DNA of 64,000 nt from Lysinibacillus sp. JNUCC-52 (GCF_015999545.1 NZ_CP065546.1:1302001-1366000); one strand, 5' to 3'. Numbered from the stretch's first letter, positions 43,491 to 53,090 are shown. Notes: generated from the sequence alone by a model not told the origin. Numbers and translations are program-made.

Positions 43491-44825
43491 CTAATACATC
43501 GTCAAATACTCATCACGTTCCCAGTCGTGGACGCGTGTGCGGTATTTGTTCCATTCGATTTCCTTCGCTTCTGTGAACTTCTCAAATATATGATTGCCAA
43601 GTGCGTCGCGTACAGTATGATCCATCTCTAGTTCAAGTAGGGCGTATTCTAGAGAAGAAGGTAAACTATCTATGCCATTTAATTCACGATCCGCGCGATT
43701 CATTTTATAAATATTTCGATCCACAGCATCTGGAGGTGTTAAACCTTTCCGTATCCCATCAAGTCCAGATGCTAAAATAACAGCCATCGCTAAATAGGGG
43801 TTCGCCGCGGGGTCAACAGAACGTAATTCGATACGAGTTGAAAGTCCTCGTGCTGCTGGGATGCGAATAAGTGGTGAGCGGTTTTGAGCTGACCAAGCTA
43901 CATAGCATGGTGCCTCATAGCCTGGGACTAAACGTTTATATGAATTTACTAGAGGGTTTGTCACTGCTGTAAAGCCGTGAACATGCTTCATAATCCCTGC
44001 CATAAAGCTGCGAGCCGTCTCGCTTAATTGTAATTCTGCATGTTCATCATAGAAGGCATTTTTATCTCCTTCAAACAATGAAAGATTGAAATGCATCCCT
44101 GAGCCATTCACACCAAATAGCGGTTTTGGCATAAAGGTTGCATGTAATCCATGCTGTGCTGCTACTGTCTTTACGACTAGTTTGAACGTTTGAATATTAT
44201 CGCACGCTTCAATAGCACTTGCATATTTAAAATCAATTTCGTGCTGACCAGGTGCGACTTCGTGGTGAGACGCTTCAATTTCAAAGCCCATGCCCTCTAA
44301 CTCAAGCACAATATCACGCCGACAGTTCTCGCCTAAATCAGTAGGTGCTAAATCGAAATACCCTCCGCTATCATTTAATTCAAGCGTTGGATGCCCTTTT
44401 TCATCCAGTTTGAATAAGAAAAATTCTGGCTCTGGACCAAGGTTAAACGAGCTAAAGCCTAACTCTTCCATTTCCTTTAATACGCGCTTAAGATTGGAGC
44501 GTGGATCACCTTCAAACGCTGTACCATCTGGTCGTGCAATATCACAGATAAAGCGCGCTACCTTACCTCTTTCTGCTGTCCAAGGAAAGATAACGAATGT
44601 ATCTAAGTCAGGGCGTAAATACATATCAGACTCCTCAATACGAACAAACCCTTCAATTGATGAACCATCAAACATGACCTTATTGTCTAATGCTTTCGCT
44701 AATTGACTAACTGGTACTTCCACATTTTTTATTGAGCCCAATATATCAGTAAATTGTAGGCGAATAAATTTCACATTTTCTTCTTTCACCATGCGGATAA
44801 TATCATCTTTTGTATGATGTTTCAT
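43491..44825 (-). CDS. glnA: Glutamine synthetase, type I-alpha
   Basis: The 444-residue enzyme joins ammonia to glutamate. It matches B. subtilis GlnA closely through [33 protein letters not shown], the ATP-binding region [12 protein letters not shown] and [13 protein letters not shown]. The adenylylation loop of the beta type is absent, as expected for the feedback-inhibited GS that controls GlnR/TnrA. glnR, normally directly upstream, is missing, but a GlnR/TnrA box lies 92 bases before the start. Confidence 0.96.
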   Translation of the reverse strand: MKHHTKDDIIRMVKEENVKFIRLQFTDILGSIKNVEVPVSQLAKALDNKVMFDGSSIEGFVRIEESDMYLRPDLDTFVIFPWTAERGKVARFICDIARPDGTAFEGDPRSNLKRVLKEMEELGFSSFNLGPEPEFFLFKLDEKGHPTLELNDSGGYFDLAPTDLGENCRRDIVLELEGMGFEIEASHHEVAPGQHEIDFKYASAIEACDNIQTFKLVVKTVAAQHGLHATFMPKPLFGVNGSGMHFNLSLFEGDKNAFYDEHAELQLSETARSFMAGIMKHVHGFTAVTNPLVNSYKRLVPGYEAPCYVAWSAQNRSPLIRIPAARGLSTRIELRSVDPAANPYLAMAVILASGLDGIRKGLTPPDAVDRNIYKMNRADRELNGIDSLPSSLEYALLELEMDHTVRDALGNHIFEKFTEAKEIEWNKYRTRVHDWERDEYLTMY

Positions 44826-44916
44826 TCTTCACCACTCCAATTTGTCATTTTTCTTAACGTGTTTTTTTATAACTGCTTTTAAAGTACACTAAAACAACAA
44901 ACAAGCGCAATGGGCA

Positions 44917-44933
44917 TGTAATGTTTTCTTACA
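44917..44933 (-). promoter_or_regulatory. GlnR/TnrA box upstream of glnA
   Basis: TGTAATGTTTTCTTACA is a perfect match to the TGTNA-N7-TNACA consensus of GlnR and TnrA. It lies 92 bases before the glnA ATG, where nitrogen control of glnA would be expected. A candidate promoter (TTGTTT-N17-TAAAAG on the minus strand, about 44875-44905) lies between box and gene. Confidence 0.85.
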
Positions 44934-44939
44934 TACATT

Positions 44940-45690
44940 TTTTCGAATAAAACTATCTTTATTTTAGATGTATAGATATATTAGATTAGACCTACATTTA
45001 TCTTTCCGCCAAAATAAAACTTAATGATTAATTAAACAATCCTCATATAGAACATTAGCCTTGCATTATTTATATTTTACTGGTACATTATAAGCGAAAT
45101 ATAATTTAAATAGTACCTTATAGGATATTTTCACTATTTTATATATCAATCCCTATTAAAGTAATTGAATTATTCGAAAGTAGCTTTTATAATAATGACG
45201 TCGGTGGATAAAGGCCTTTTGATTCCATCCAGTACCAAATAAAACTCCGTTTCAAATGGTCTAAACTACCAAATTGAAGTAAACTTCGCAAACTCCAGGC
45301 AAATGATTGCGCATCGCCTTAAAATTCCTATACAACGTACTGTCACCAACATTAAGTATCCATATATTCAGAAGATACATAGACTTACAAGCTTTTTACT
45401 GCTATAGGGGTGACACAAACCATAGGGTGAAAACCGTATTAGTCAACGATATTCATTCCTTTATCACACATAACTATTTTTTATATAAATGACATTAACT
45501 CTCAGTTAGTAATCTTAAAATACGTGAATTTCTTAAACACCGCTAATGTATAGAAAACACAATACCTATTATACTGGTTGGGTTTAGACATGCGTTTTCA
45601 TTCCTATTCTTTCTCAATATAATGGCGATGACCTATTTAACTTTACTTACATCATTTGCGAAAATGTAAATGTAATTTCACGCACAAGAT
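44940..45690. other. Long divergent intergenic region with a possible decayed ORF
   Basis: These 750 AT-rich bases lie between glnA and the RsbW-like gene. I find no convincing gene. A minus-strand frame open from 45318 to the stop at 45187 reads FAWSLRSLLQF and FIWYWMESKGLYPP, which could be the tail of a decayed gene, but 43 open codons can arise by chance. No riboswitch is recognised. Confidence 0.35.
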
Positions 45691-45702
45691 AGGTGATTGG
45701 TA

Positions 45703-46125
45703 ATGAAATTTACACTGCGAGTTCAAGCAAATCGACAAGCAGTTCATTTTATCGATAAGGTAATGGAAATTTATACAACTCATTATAATTTACCCTTTGG
45801 TAGAGAATTACGATTTGTTTTACATGAACTAGTCATTAATGCAGTTGAAGCGACGGAAAAAATCGGTACAACCCCTCTTTTAAACACAATTGAAGTTCAT
45901 GTTACACATGGTGATGAGGAGATTATGTTAACTGTCACCGATGAAGCGAATGGCATTACCAAACATGATTTAATGAAGGCTTTACAATTCGATTTTAACC
46001 AATATAATTACACAGATCGTGGTCGAGGATTATTTTTTGTTAAAAATATGGTCGATCATATTTGGTTTAAACATATTTCGAACACAAAATTTTTAGTCGG
46101 TGTTTCAAAGAAAATTCATGGATAA
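45703..46125 (+). CDS. RsbW-like HATPase (anti-sigma-factor-type serine kinase fold)
   Basis: The 140-residue single GHKL ATPase domain has an N-box HELVINAVEA (about residues 45-54), a G1-like VTDEANGI (about 89-96) and a G2 box RGRGLFFVKNMVD (about 112-124). This matches RsbW/SpoIIAB-type kinases, which sequester a partner and phosphorylate a STAS protein. ATG 45703 has AGGTGAT upstream. It is first in a three-gene unit with a chemoreceptor and a STAS protein; no sigma factor gene is beside it. Confidence 0.85.
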   Translation: MKFTLRVQANRQAVHFIDKVMEIYTTHYNLPFGRELRFVLHELVINAVEATEKIGTTPLLNTIEVHVTHGDEEIMLTVTDEANGITKHDLMKALQFDFNQYNYTDRGRGLFFVKNMVDHIWFKHISNTKFLVGVSKKIHG

Positions 46126-46154
46126 GTACATCTGAAATTTGGAGGGACTTTTAA

Positions 46155-47849
46155 ATGAAATGGACGATACGAAAAAAAATTAATTTACTCATCTTTACCT
46201 GTATGTTTCTAATGGTATCCATACTAGCAATCATTAATTATATTGGAGCAAAAAAGAATTTTTTAGAAAGTGCGGATGCGAAAATTTTATCCGACTTGCA
46301 GTTAAGCTTTAAGTATTTTGATGTAATCGCACCTGGCGACTGGACTATCAAAAATAACGAATTGTTTAAAGGTGATATTAAAATTAATGATAATTTCGCC
46401 ATTGTGGATGAAATTGAAGAACTAGCAGACGGTAACATTGTGACCATCTTTCAGCACGATACACGAGTAAATACAACGGTAGTCGAAAATGGTGTGCGAC
46501 AAGTAAACACAAAGGCTCCTGAAGAACTTATTACTACGGTATTAGAGCAGAAAGGACGTTATATTGGCTCAGCAAATGTATTAGGGATAATGTATCAAAT
46601 AGCGACCGAACCGATTATGAACAGCAACGGTGAGGTCATTGGGATGTGGTCGACTGGTACACCATCAGCGCCCTATATTAATATCGCTAAAAAATATGTA
46701 ATGGAAAACATTTCTATTTTAATAGGCATTGCCATTTTAATGTTTGTCAGCATTAGTTGGCTTTTACAGCGCCAAATTATTGCACCAATTAATCAATTAA
46801 GTTTGAATGCTAAAGAACTTGCTAATTTAAATTTAAACGTAAAAATAGTAAAGCCTAAAGGAAATGATGAAATCGCCAATTTAGCCCAAGCCTTTCATCA
46901 TATGAAACAACGTTTAACAGAAACTATAACCATTGTCTCGCATAGCGCAAATCAAATAGCTACATCCTCGCAAACATTAGCCGAATCATCACACCAAACA
47001 AGTGCAACTTCAAACCAAATTGCTTTAACAATGAACGACATTTCAAATGGTACCACCATTCAATCTGATCAGGCTGAACGCATTGTCATAATGATGAAAA
47101 AAACGATCGAGGAAGTAACCAATAGTTTAAAAAAGGCAGAAACAACTTTAAATAGGGCGATTCAATCTACTTATATCGCTCGAAAAGGAGAAGATGCAAT
47201 TAATGAAGCAATCAAACATTTAAATACAGTCACTCATACGGTTTCATATGCTACCGATTCGATTCAAAAACTAGGCAAACGCTCTGAAGAAATAGGTGGT
47301 ATTATAACTGTCATAACTGGTATTGCGGAGCAAACAAATTTATTAGCCTTAAACGCCGCCATCGAAGCTGCTCGAGCTGGAGAGCAAGGAAAGGGCTTTG
47401 CTGTAGTCGCCTCTGAAGTTCGTCAGCTCGCTGAGCAGTCGAGTATGGCTTCTGGTCAAATTACAGATTTAATTAAAAACATACAAGCCGAAACCGCAGT
47501 GACCGTTCGAACTATGGAAAGTAATTTACTAGCAGTAGAGGAACAAGTGAATATCATTAGCAAAGGTGGACATGCCTTACAAGAAATCGTTGAACATGTT
47601 GTTGAAACAGAACAAGGTGTGAACCAAATGAAATCCGCATTCACGCATGTCAGTGACAATTCATTAGCTGTTCAACAGGCAATACAAGATATCTCACGCA
47701 TTCTTGAAGATTCTGCGGCGGCTTCTGAAGAAATGGCCGCTACGTCTGAAGAGCAACATGCAACTGTAGCTGAAATCTCATTAAAATCAGAGGAATTGGA
47801 AGAAATTTCTACAAAGCTTCAAAACGAAGTGAATAAATTTAAATTTTAA
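46155..47849 (+). CDS. Methyl-accepting chemotaxis protein with Cache-type sensor
   Basis: The 564-residue transmembrane receptor has helices at about residues 11-31 and 180-200 enclosing an extracytoplasmic single-Cache domain (about 40-175, with [17 protein letters not shown]). A HAMP domain follows (about 200-255), then a long signalling coiled coil with the conserved tip [16 protein letters not shown] and [23 protein letters not shown] precedes the ATG. It lies between an RsbW-like kinase and a STAS gene with gaps of about 30 bases, so its output may be tied to them. Confidence 0.93.
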   Translation: MKWTIRKKINLLIFTCMFLMVSILAIINYIGAKKNFLESADAKILSDLQLSFKYFDVIAPGDWTIKNNELFKGDIKINDNFAIVDEIEELADGNIVTIFQHDTRVNTTVVENGVRQVNTKAPEELITTVLEQKGRYIGSANVLGIMYQIATEPIMNSNGEVIGMWSTGTPSAPYINIAKKYVMENISILIGIAILMFVSISWLLQRQIIAPINQLSLNAKELANLNLNVKIVKPKGNDEIANLAQAFHHMKQRLTETITIVSHSANQIATSSQTLAESSHQTSATSNQIALTMNDISNGTTIQSDQAERIVIMMKKTIEEVTNSLKKAETTLNRAIQSTYIARKGEDAINEAIKHLNTVTHTVSYATDSIQKLGKRSEEIGGIITVITGIAEQTNLLALNAAIEAARAGEQGKGFAVVASEVRQLAEQSSMASGQITDLIKNIQAETAVTVRTMESNLLAVEEQVNIISKGGHALQEIVEHVVETEQGVNQMKSAFTHVSDNSLAVQQAIQDISRILEDSAAASEEMAATSEEQHATVAEISLKSEELEEISTKLQNEVNKFKF

Positions 47850-47881
47850 TCGATCACTAAATACTATGGAGGAGCACTAAT

Positions 47882-48268
47882 ATGAGTAAGAATAATATGA
47901 TAAATATTAATTCGAAAGCCGATTACATTTCAATTGCTTTTACAGGTAATTTAGAATATGGATTAATCGATGAGCTAAAAGAAGAGCTCCATGCTATTAG
48001 TTTAGAACCAAAGCATGGCTACATAATTGATATGCAAAATGTCACGAATATTGATAGTACTGGTTTTGGTATGATTATTAATTTCGCAAAGAAAGTTATG
48101 ATTGCCGAACGGAAAATCGCCATTATTGTGACAGATGAATTTATTCGAAAACTGTTCGCTATCTCCCAATGTGATAAAGTATTCCCTATTGCAAAAAGTG
48201 AACTACAAGCACAGCAAATGATTAAAGAAAAAAGCTGGTCAGGTGAACTCGCACTAAGTGAATATTAG
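47882..48268 (+). CDS. STAS-domain anti-sigma-factor antagonist (RsbV-like)
   Basis: The 128-residue STAS domain carries the phosphorylatable serine motif NIDSTGFGMIINFAKK (about residues 57-72). RsbV-like proteins are phosphorylated by RsbW-like kinases and free the sequestered target when dephosphorylated. A C-terminal extension (KEKSWSGELALSEY) is longer than in RsbV. ATGGAGGAG precedes the start. The PP2C phosphatase expected in such switches is absent here. Confidence 0.88.
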   Translation: MSKNNMININSKADYISIAFTGNLEYGLIDELKEELHAISLEPKHGYIIDMQNVTNIDSTGFGMIINFAKKVMIAERKIAIIVTDEFIRKLFAISQCDKVFPIAKSELQAQQMIKEKSWSGELALSEY

Positions 48269-48273
48269 ATTAG

Positions 48274-48405
48274 GTGCCAGGCACGCAAACAATTCTGAAT
48301 TCTTTCAGTCCTCTGCGAGAACCCAAAACAAAGCCGCAACAAATCGCGTGATAGCGAGTGTTGCGGCTTTCGTTGCGCGCACGAGTGCCAGGCACTCACA
48401 CAATT
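48274..48405. repeat. Composite convergent-junction element (third copy)
   Basis: Here the 21-bp motif appears on the minus strand: AATTGTTTGCGTGCCTGGCAC (48274-48294, reverse) and AATTGTGTGAGTGCCTGGCAC (48385-48405, reverse). Between them AAAGCCGCAA (48330-48339) and TTGCGGCTTT (48361-48370) form a hairpin. It separates the convergent STAS and SNF transporter genes. Confidence 0.85.
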
Positions 48406-48416
48406 TTACTCTTCAA

Positions 48417-49763
48417 TTATTTTTGTAAAAGCATATTTAATAAAACAACGATAATAACGATCGGTACGACCACTAACATTAATATGCGATATGTCTTATA
48501 AAAACCCTGCCCCATTTGACTTCCCATTAACAATTCCTTTTTCACAAAGCTTTTATCAACTACATAAGCAATAAATATCGCAATCAATAAGTTGCCCATT
48601 GGTAACATTAAATTGGACACTAAATAATCAGTAGCATCAAAAATCGACTTCCCGAAAATAGAGACATCTGCTAACAAGCTAGACGATAAAGCCGACGGAA
48701 TGGCAGCAATAAAGACAATAACTCCTAGTAACAACGTTAAGACTGAACGTGACATATGCCACTTTTCTATAAATGCTGCAACAATAATTTCATATAAACT
48801 AAATGATGACGTTAACGTTGCAAATAAAAACAGTAATAAAAACAGCGCTAAAAATACTTCACCAAAAGGCATTTGACTAAATGCAGTCGGTAGCACCATA
48901 AATAATAAGCCAGGTCCAGCTTGTGGCTCTAAATCAAAAGCAAACACTACAGGGAAAATAGCTAGTCCTGCTAAAAATGACACAAGCACCGTCAGTATAA
49001 CTACTGAACCTGCTGAGTTTGGTAAACTAACATCCTTTTTCAAATACGAACTATATGTAACTAAACAAGAGAACCCGACTGCCAAACCAAAGAATGACTG
49101 CCCTAATGCTTCTAATAGCGCCTTACCCGTTATATTTGTAAAATCTGGCCATAGGAAGAATTTCACACCTTCCATTGCCCCATCTAATGTTAATGCTCGA
49201 ATAACAAGAACGATGAACATCACAAATAATAATGGCATCATCCACTTATTTGCTTTTTCAATACCATTTTGCACACCGAGCGAAATGACGAGTACATTTA
49301 CCAGTGTAAATAACGCTAAACCTAATAACGTAATCCACGGCGTGCTAATAATTGTTCCAAATAGTTCACTCGGATTAACCGTAGAATCAATAACAGCCCC
49401 TGATACACCTAGGCCACTATATATAAATATCCAGCCCCCTACAACACTGTAAAAGGTTAATAATAAAAAACAGCCAAGTACACCCATGCGTCCAACCCAA
49501 GCCCAAGCAGGTTTCGTTGGAACTACCTTTTTATAGGCTGTGATCGCCTCCGATTGCGTACCACGCCCTAAAATATACTCAGATAATAACATCGGTAGGC
49601 CAATTAACAAAGTGAACACCACAAATATAAGGAAAAATGCGCCTCCCCCACTTTGACCTGTCACATAAGGTAGCTTCCAAATAGCCCCTAGCCCAATCGC
49701 AGCACCCGCCGATGCTAAAATAAACCCTAACTTACTGGACCATTGTCCATTGTTTTCACTCAT
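48417..49763 (-). CDS. Sodium:neurotransmitter symporter family (SNF) transporter
   Basis: The 448-residue membrane protein has about 11-12 helices. The N-terminus WSSKLGFILASAGAAIGLGAIWKLPYV is the sodium/substrate-binding helix 1 of LeuT-type transporters (with the unwound GAAIGLG). It resembles Bacillus YocR/YhdH, probably Na-driven amino acid uptake. ATG 49763 follows GAGGAG; the longer frame to 49796 begins upstream of that site. Confidence 0.92.
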   Translation of the reverse strand: MSENNGQWSSKLGFILASAGAAIGLGAIWKLPYVTGQSGGGAFFLIFVVFTLLIGLPMLLSEYILGRGTQSEAITAYKKVVPTKPAWAWVGRMGVLGCFLLLTFYSVVGGWIFIYSGLGVSGAVIDSTVNPSELFGTIISTPWITLLGLALFTLVNVLVISLGVQNGIEKANKWMMPLLFVMFIVLVIRALTLDGAMEGVKFFLWPDFTNITGKALLEALGQSFFGLAVGFSCLVTYSSYLKKDVSLPNSAGSVVILTVLVSFLAGLAIFPVVFAFDLEPQAGPGLLFMVLPTAFSQMPFGEVFLALFLLLFLFATLTSSFSLYEIIVAAFIEKWHMSRSVLTLLLGVIVFIAAIPSALSSSLLADVSIFGKSIFDATDYLVSNLMLPMGNLLIAIFIAYVVDKSFVKKELLMGSQMGQGFYKTYRILMLVVVPIVIIVVLLNMLLQK

Positions 49764-49867
49764 CTCTTCAATCTCCTCAAATCTAACTAATCTCACATTA
49801 ATTGTACATTAAAATAGTAATTTAGACTAGTCAATTCCCAAAGATTTCACATGCTAATGGATCTATA

Positions 49868-49906
49868 AACAAAAAACCCCGAGTAAGAATAAACTCGAGG
49901 CTTAAT
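49868..49906 (-). terminator. Intrinsic terminator of ribU
   Basis: Minus-strand GCCTCGAGT and ACTCGGGGTTT form a stem with a TTATTCTT loop, ending in TTTTTTGTTT, four bases after the stop. Confidence 0.8.
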
Positions 49907-49909
49907 TTA

Positions 49910-50497
49910 TTATTTTGATAAATACATTGTACGTTGTTGCTCAATCCATCTGCGCATCGTTGTAAACAGTAACGCCATAATCGCTGTTAATAGCACACCT
50001 TTGACGATATTAAATGGCAAAATACCTGCAATAATCATTTTATATAATGAATCGCCAACTACTGGCTCCATGCCTAAGAAATACGTGTACATCGGTAAAA
50101 ATACTGCGTAATTTAAAACGCTCATACCTACTGCCATAACGATTGTTCCTGTTGCCAAACCTCCAACGAGACCTGCAATTGTTTTAAAACGATTAAACAC
50201 AAATGATACTGGTAAAATAAATAATATACCCGTTACAAAGTTTGCAATATGACCGACTGGAACCCCTGTAGGCGTACCTGAGAAAATCCAATCCAATATA
50301 TTTTTAAATAGTTCTACTAAAATACCCGCTACTGGACCCATCGTAATAGCAGCAAGTAAAGCTGGCATATCACTGAAATCCACCTCTAAGAATGCTGGGA
50401 ACGGCGGAATTGGGAAATTAAATAGCATTAATAAAAACGAGATACTGCTCAGCATACCAATCGTAATAAAAGATTGCAGTTTGATATTTTTCTTCAT
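49910..50497 (-). CDS. ribU: Riboflavin transporter, ECF S component
   Basis: The 195-residue membrane protein has about six helices and is the riboflavin-binding subunit that works with the shared ECF ATPases and EcfT. The N-terminal FNFPIPPFPAFLEVDFSDMPALLA motif region (about residues 26-49) is diagnostic of RibU. It lies behind an FMN riboswitch, so it is repressed when flavin is plentiful. GAGAGG precedes the ATG. Confidence 0.95.
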   Translation of the reverse strand: MKKNIKLQSFITIGMLSSISFLLMLFNFPIPPFPAFLEVDFSDMPALLAAITMGPVAGILVELFKNILDWIFSGTPTGVPVGHIANFVTGILFILPVSFVFNRFKTIAGLVGGLATGTIVMAVGMSVLNYAVFLPMYTYFLGMEPVVGDSLYKMIIAGILPFNIVKGVLLTAIMALLFTTMRRWIEQQRTMYLSK

Positions 50498-50572
50498 TGA
50501 AAACTCTCTCCTCTTTGCTGATTCAATCTTGCAAGAAGAAAGGTTACGACGTAATCGATTGTTTTTTCACGA

Positions 50573-50605
50573 AAAAACCCTTATGCACATCAGCATAAGG
50601 GAGAA
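50573..50605 (-). terminator. Attenuator terminator of the ribU leader
   Basis: Minus-strand CCCTTATGC and GCATAAGGG form a perfect stem with a TGATGT loop, followed by TTTTTT. It lies between the FMN aptamer and ribU and would end transcription when FMN is bound. Confidence 0.9.
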
Positions 50606-50721
50606 AAGGCATGATTAAATAGCGCCATTACTAGCTTTTTTTGTGCAAACAGTGCAATCCATAGACACACTGAAAAAAACGTTCGCACATAGCTTAATTC
50701 GTAACAACGAATGACGATCGT

Positions 50722-50925
50722 ACCTTCATCTTCTCCCATCCAGACTATACTGTCGGCCTTGGAATCACACCAAGTCAGCCATGCAAAAAAATCTTTGCAC
50801 AGGTCGCGGGCTGAAGAGCCATGTAGTAAATCTTACGAGCTAATGTAGTTTGTAATACACTAGCGATTTACAACTCTATTACCGCCGGTCGGGATTTTCA
50901 CCCTGCCCCGAAGATGAATCAATAT
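50722..50925 (-). ncRNA. FMN riboswitch (RFN element)
   Basis: Read on the minus strand the RFN signatures appear in order: ATCTTCGGGGCAGGGTGAAA, TCCCGACCGGCGGTAATAGA, AGCCCGCGACC, GGTGTGATTCCAAGGCCGAC and GGATGGGAGAAGATGAAGG. All conserved helices can form, with an enlarged, imperfect P-stem insert (about 50822-50880). An attenuator and ribU follow, so this is the transport-controlling FMN switch. Confidence 0.96.
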
Positions 50926-51017
50926 TATTTTATAAATTAACTATAATGTTTTATCGCACAAAAGTAAATACTTCTGCTTAAAAAATTCCGATTAAATTTG
51001 TATGTTTTAATCTGTGT

Positions 51018-51180
51018 GCGATGAATTCCGTTTTAGCATAAGGATTCCGCTTTCTAACACTGGAATTCCGCGATTCAGAGCTTGATTTCCGCGTTATAGC
51101 ACTCGAATTCCGCGCTTCGACATCAAGATTCCGCGTTCCAGCACCCTGATTCCGCGATTCACCCTACAGCATTATTCCGA
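51018..51180. repeat. 21-bp-period repeat array, about seven units (ATTCCGCG core)
   Basis: Seven to eight units of exactly 21 bases share GAATTCCGCG-(A/T/C)TTC with variable ends, from about 51020 to 51170, fading at both edges. The core TCCGCGATTC differs by one base from TCGGCGATTC of the arrays at 32285 and 43384. The array lies between the rsiX terminator and the FMN riboswitch. Confidence 0.85.
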
Positions 51181-51192
51181 CACGGAGACACA

Positions 51193-51226
51193 AAAAAGCA
51201 GCTATCTCCCAATAGATAGCTGCTGT
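51193..51226 (-). terminator. Intrinsic terminator of sigX-rsiX
   Basis: AGCAGCTATCT and AGATAGCTGCT form a perfect 11-base stem with a CCCAAT-type loop; the minus-strand tail is TTTTTT. It starts about seven bases after the rsiX stop. Confidence 0.92.
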
Positions 51227-51232
51227 ACTTTG

Positions 51233-52531
51233 TTACTGCATCGTTTGTTTATTTGCCCCTACAGGCATGGGTAAAAACTTTGTTAAATCAAAGCCTTCCC
51301 AACTCTCCTGTACGACGTTATCTAAGCGCAGTTTTTTATCGAAGCTTGAAGCTGTCAGCATCATTGCTTCGATTAATTGCGTAGCTCTTACTGCATCCAT
51401 TGTCGTCAAATCAAGCGGTGCGTCAAATGTGATGACAACACCCCCCTCTTCCTCTTTCACTGTATATGTTACATTTTCAGGGACAACGGGTACATAAATA
51501 TCATCTCTTTTATCACGCATGGCAATAAGTGCCTCTGTAACAGTTGGATACGTTTGGTGGAAGTCGGGCGATAAATATTCAGTCCCATTTTCTTCTGTAT
51601 ATAAATAATAGTTGTAATGATGATCTTTCGTTAACTGAATAGGCTCACTTGGCTCACCAGCCTGTGAGAATTCATAAGGAGTACCATCTGCATTTTTTAA
51701 CGAAATCGCTTTATATTCTGAGTCGGTAAACGTATCCTTTAACGAGCTTAAATATTTTGTTACGGAAGCTGACGCTACATCGTAATCATTTTTTTCAGGT
51801 AAGACGTGAACTAGCGTCTCTCCTTCTTCTTTCAACTCACCTTTGTATGGATGATAATTAGCAAAGCCTAGCGCTTCCTCATCAATTTGTGGTGCGTATT
51901 TTTCATACATTTGTAGTGTTGTCGGCTTTTTCTTTCCAAAATCAGCCGTTATTTTTTCATTCGGGATAACATAGGTCATTGGTATGCTATCAGCATTGCC
52001 ACCTGGTAAGCCGATTCTAAATACGACTGCATTTGCTAAATCTTCTTCGTAAACCGATGTACGAAGGGATAGCATTCTTGCATGTTCGGCACCGATATTT
52101 GCTTTCATCACACCATCTGCATTTTCACTTTCTGTTACTGCTTGATCCTCTTGCATCGTAGAAAAGTTTTCAGGGGGGGCGTTTGCCTCGTCCTTCACTG
52201 GATTATTATTTGATAAAAACACGTACCCTGCTACGGATAGTACCAAAACTGCTGCAATACTGCTAAAAATAGGTAGTCTACTCTTTCTACGCTGCTTCAC
52301 AGGCTTCATACTTTCATTTTCTTGAACAGCGATAGACTGCTCTTGTTCTTCAAGCACTTTTGAATCTGTCGGTTGTTGCATTGCTTCTTGAAGATGTATA
52401 TTATCTTGCAGGCGGGCATCTGCAAGCAATCGCTTCAGCACTTCTTCTTTCGAACGGTCATCAGTCAGCTTCGGGGCATTCTTCAACATTTGTTCTAGTT
52501 GTTCATCGTTGTCAAATTGTTTATGAGTCAT
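51233..52531 (-). CDS. rsiX: Anti-sigma factor RsiX-like
   Basis: In this 432-residue membrane protein, a cytoplasmic N-terminal part (about residues 1-85) is followed by one helix (RLPIFSSIAAVLVLSVAGYVFLS shortened to its core SIAAVLVLSVAGYVF, about 90-105) and a large extracytoplasmic domain. It overlaps sigX by four bases (ATGA), the standard arrangement of an ECF sigma factor with its membrane-bound inhibitor, and matches B. subtilis rsiX in position beside resE. Confidence 0.88.
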   Translation of the reverse strand: MTHKQFDNDEQLEQMLKNAPKLTDDRSKEEVLKRLLADARLQDNIHLQEAMQQPTDSKVLEEQEQSIAVQENESMKPVKQRRKSRLPIFSSIAAVLVLSVAGYVFLSNNNPVKDEANAPPENFSTMQEDQAVTESENADGVMKANIGAEHARMLSLRTSVYEEDLANAVVFRIGLPGGNADSIPMTYVIPNEKITADFGKKKPTTLQMYEKYAPQIDEEALGFANYHPYKGELKEEGETLVHVLPEKNDYDVASASVTKYLSSLKDTFTDSEYKAISLKNADGTPYEFSQAGEPSEPIQLTKDHHYNYYLYTEENGTEYLSPDFHQTYPTVTEALIAMRDKRDDIYVPVVPENVTYTVKEEEGGVVITFDAPLDLTTMDAVRATQLIEAMMLTASSFDKKLRLDNVVQESWEGFDLTKFLPMPVGANKQTMQ

Positions 52532-53061
52532 TGCCTTTTCGCCTCCTGTTCCCTTACCTGTTGTAGCTGTTGCCTTAAAAACTTAATGGCTCGATGTTGC
52601 GTCGTTTTAACCTTCGCTTCTGTCCAATCAAGTATTTGCGCCGTTTCAGCAATCGATAAATCTTGGAAATAGCGCATAATAATAACCATTTTTTGATCTC
52701 CTGTACAAATTTCAAGCGCAGACTCTATCTGCATTAATTCATCACTGGCCTGTAGCATTTCTTCTGGTGATGGTGTGGTTGAATGTAATTGTTCCGTTTC
52801 CCAGTCAAAAAAATCGAGCGAATGTTTTTTCCGCACGGCCTGCTTTCTAAAATGATCGATTGCGACATTTTTCGCAATGGCAAAAAGCCATGTTTTTTCA
52901 CTGCTATTTCCTGCAAATTGTTCATAAGAACGCAGAACACGAACGTACACCTCATGTGATAGATCTTCAGCAAGTGTACGATTTTTTACTAGATAAATAA
53001 GAAACTGGAACACATCTTGATGGTATGAATCGTATAATCGATGGAACACGGAGTCATTCAA
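52528..53061 (-). CDS. sigX: ECF RNA polymerase sigma factor SigX
   Basis: The 177-residue ECF sigma factor has region 2 (about residues 10-75, with DLSHEVYVRVLRSYEQF and the -10-binding TWLFAIAKNVAIDHFRK) and region 4 (about 110-170, LSIAETAQILDWTEAKVKTTQHRA, helix-turn-helix). It has a TTG start behind GGGGTGG. In B. subtilis SigX controls cell-surface charge genes. Its own promoter carries an ECF-type element (53091-53116), so autoregulation is likely. Confidence 0.93.
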   Translation of the reverse strand: MNDSVFHRLYDSYHQDVFQFLIYLVKNRTLAEDLSHEVYVRVLRSYEQFAGNSSEKTWLFAIAKNVAIDHFRKQAVRKKHSLDFFDWETEQLHSTTPSPEEMLQASDELMQIESALEICTGDQKMVIIMRYFQDLSIAETAQILDWTEAKVKTTQHRAIKFLRQQLQQVREQEAKRQ

Positions 53062-53090
53062 AGCACTCCACCCCCGTTCTCATAGTATTT

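Noticed and set aside
43383..43631. Plus-strand frame covering the array and the glnA end
   Set aside because: It reads the repeat array and then antisense glnA; no ribosome site.
45307..45492. 61-codon plus-strand frame between glnA and the RsbW-like gene
   Set aside because: It has no ribosome site, an unusual composition and no recognisable motif; likely chance.
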